A stretch of DNA of 64,000 bases from Locusta migratoria (Eukaryota; Arthropoda; Insecta; Orthoptera; Acrididae), in NCBI GenBank assembly GCA_026315105.1, contig CM048748.1, positions 479,597,150 through 479,661,149 of the forward strand. The letters are read 5' to 3'. The notes under the pieces were generated by a model. The model ran no database searches, was not told the DNA's origin, and saw only the letters and a list, made by a program, of their open reading frames with translations. This document shows positions 63,600 through 64,000 of this stretch, one piece after another (within the stretch, counting starts at the first letter, position 1; each line of letters starts with the position of its first letter). Both the position numbers and the translations under genes were made by a program.

Positions 63600-64000
63600 T
63601 AAGTGACTACAGATATAATAAAGAAGCAGCTTCGTGAATGACTGTGACTTCATACCTTAAGTTAACTAGCACCCAAGCAACAAAAAATTATAGTCCTCAT
63701 ATTCTTCTTAAAAAATTCCTCAAATTGAAAAAATGTATTACTTCTAAATTAAATTCCACAGTAAGATCCAGTAGATAGGCAAACCCTGAGTTAAATTTTT
63801 AATTTCAGTTGCGATGACAGTCTCTGTTTATTCCATAGCTCGTCTATAACTGTTATCGATGTTATAATATCAGTAACTGTGCCACTTTAGTGACACACAT
63901 CTTTCATATAAGTCGTTCAGACCACATTCAAAATTCACTTCAGAATTACCATCACTTAAGAAAAATTACTTGCGCATCTGGATTCAGTATTTAGAAATCG
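63600..64000. other. AT-rich end of window
   Basis: I see no gene or repeat that I can support here. Confidence 0.3.

Larger units (their letters stand above)
61740..63760. other. sharply AT-rich block, possibly foreign
   Basis: Base composition falls abruptly from the GC island at 61700 to very AT-rich text that continues to about 63760. It holds the polymerase-like remnant (62093-62571), AT-rich minisatellite-like text and an 88-codon frame. None of the SINE or LINE families that fill the rest of the window is found inside it. Confidence 0.5.

Noticed and set aside
1..64000. CRISPR array or bacterial operon
   Set aside because: No regularly spaced identical repeats with unique spacers and no run of co-directional ORFs; the repeats are eukaryotic transposons.

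Overview
The window looks like repeat-rich intergenic or intronic DNA from a large insect genome. The repeat families (class II tRNA-derived SINEs, RTE-like and CR1/Jockey-like LINEs, Tc1/mariner, piggyBac-like and hAT-like elements, foldback elements, a Penelope-like element) and the style of the SINEs resemble grasshopper or locust DNA. My best guess is an orthopteran close to Schistocerca. That placement rests on remembered repeat style and was not searched. I recognised no intact host gene, no functional tRNA or rRNA gene, no bacterial-type operon and no CRISPR array. Every protein homology I can see belongs to a mobile element, and almost all are broken by stops, frameshifts, truncation or later insertions.

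Layout. 0-3 kb: an RTE-like LINE tail, then a Tc1/mariner-type transposase remnant split by two SINEs, then a 408-bp SINE with a perfect 15-bp target-site duplication (TSD). 3-14.3 kb: small hairpin elements, nested SINEs, two long foldback elements and a Tc1 pseudogene. 14.4-18.8 kb: two non-LTR fragments on the minus strand, a tRNA-like SINE of another type, and a 795-bp piggyBac-like element between TTAA sites. 20.6-23.1 kb: an RTE fragment inside another repeat, a hAT-like MITE and a second copy of the large foldback element. 24.5-26.3 kb: the best-preserved gene-like object, an RTE-like reverse transcriptase with one frameshift and one nonsense codon. 27.4-28.3 kb: two CR1-like pieces in opposite orientation, one fused to an RTE tail. 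29-35 kb: GC-rich stretches, an inverted-repeat-bounded segment, a possible PIF/Harbinger relic and a short repeat carrying CRE-like and YY1-like motifs. 38-44.4 kb: RTE fragments, a Penelope-like element with a GIY-YIG domain, a mariner with a SINE inside it, and two nearly identical 318-bp segments in inverted orientation. 45-54 kb: transposase fragments, SINEs and GC-rich patches. 54.5-59 kb: a non-LTR element broken by a transposon with an Asp-Asp spacing near 38, plus a deleted copy of the same transposon. 60-61.7 kb: SINEs and a GC-rich island. 61.7-63.8 kb: a sharply AT-rich block with weak resemblance to a protein-primed type B DNA polymerase, plus an 88-codon frame of unknown origin.

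The elements do not work together as a system; they form a stratigraphy of insertions. Clean TSDs let several events be ordered. Family A SINEs are inserted in family B SINEs, in transposases, in LINEs and in foldback elements, so family A was among the most recent active families here. The most unusual objects are the 318-bp inverted duplication, the AT-rich polymerase-like block, the Penelope-like element, the foldback elements and the CR1/RTE chimera.
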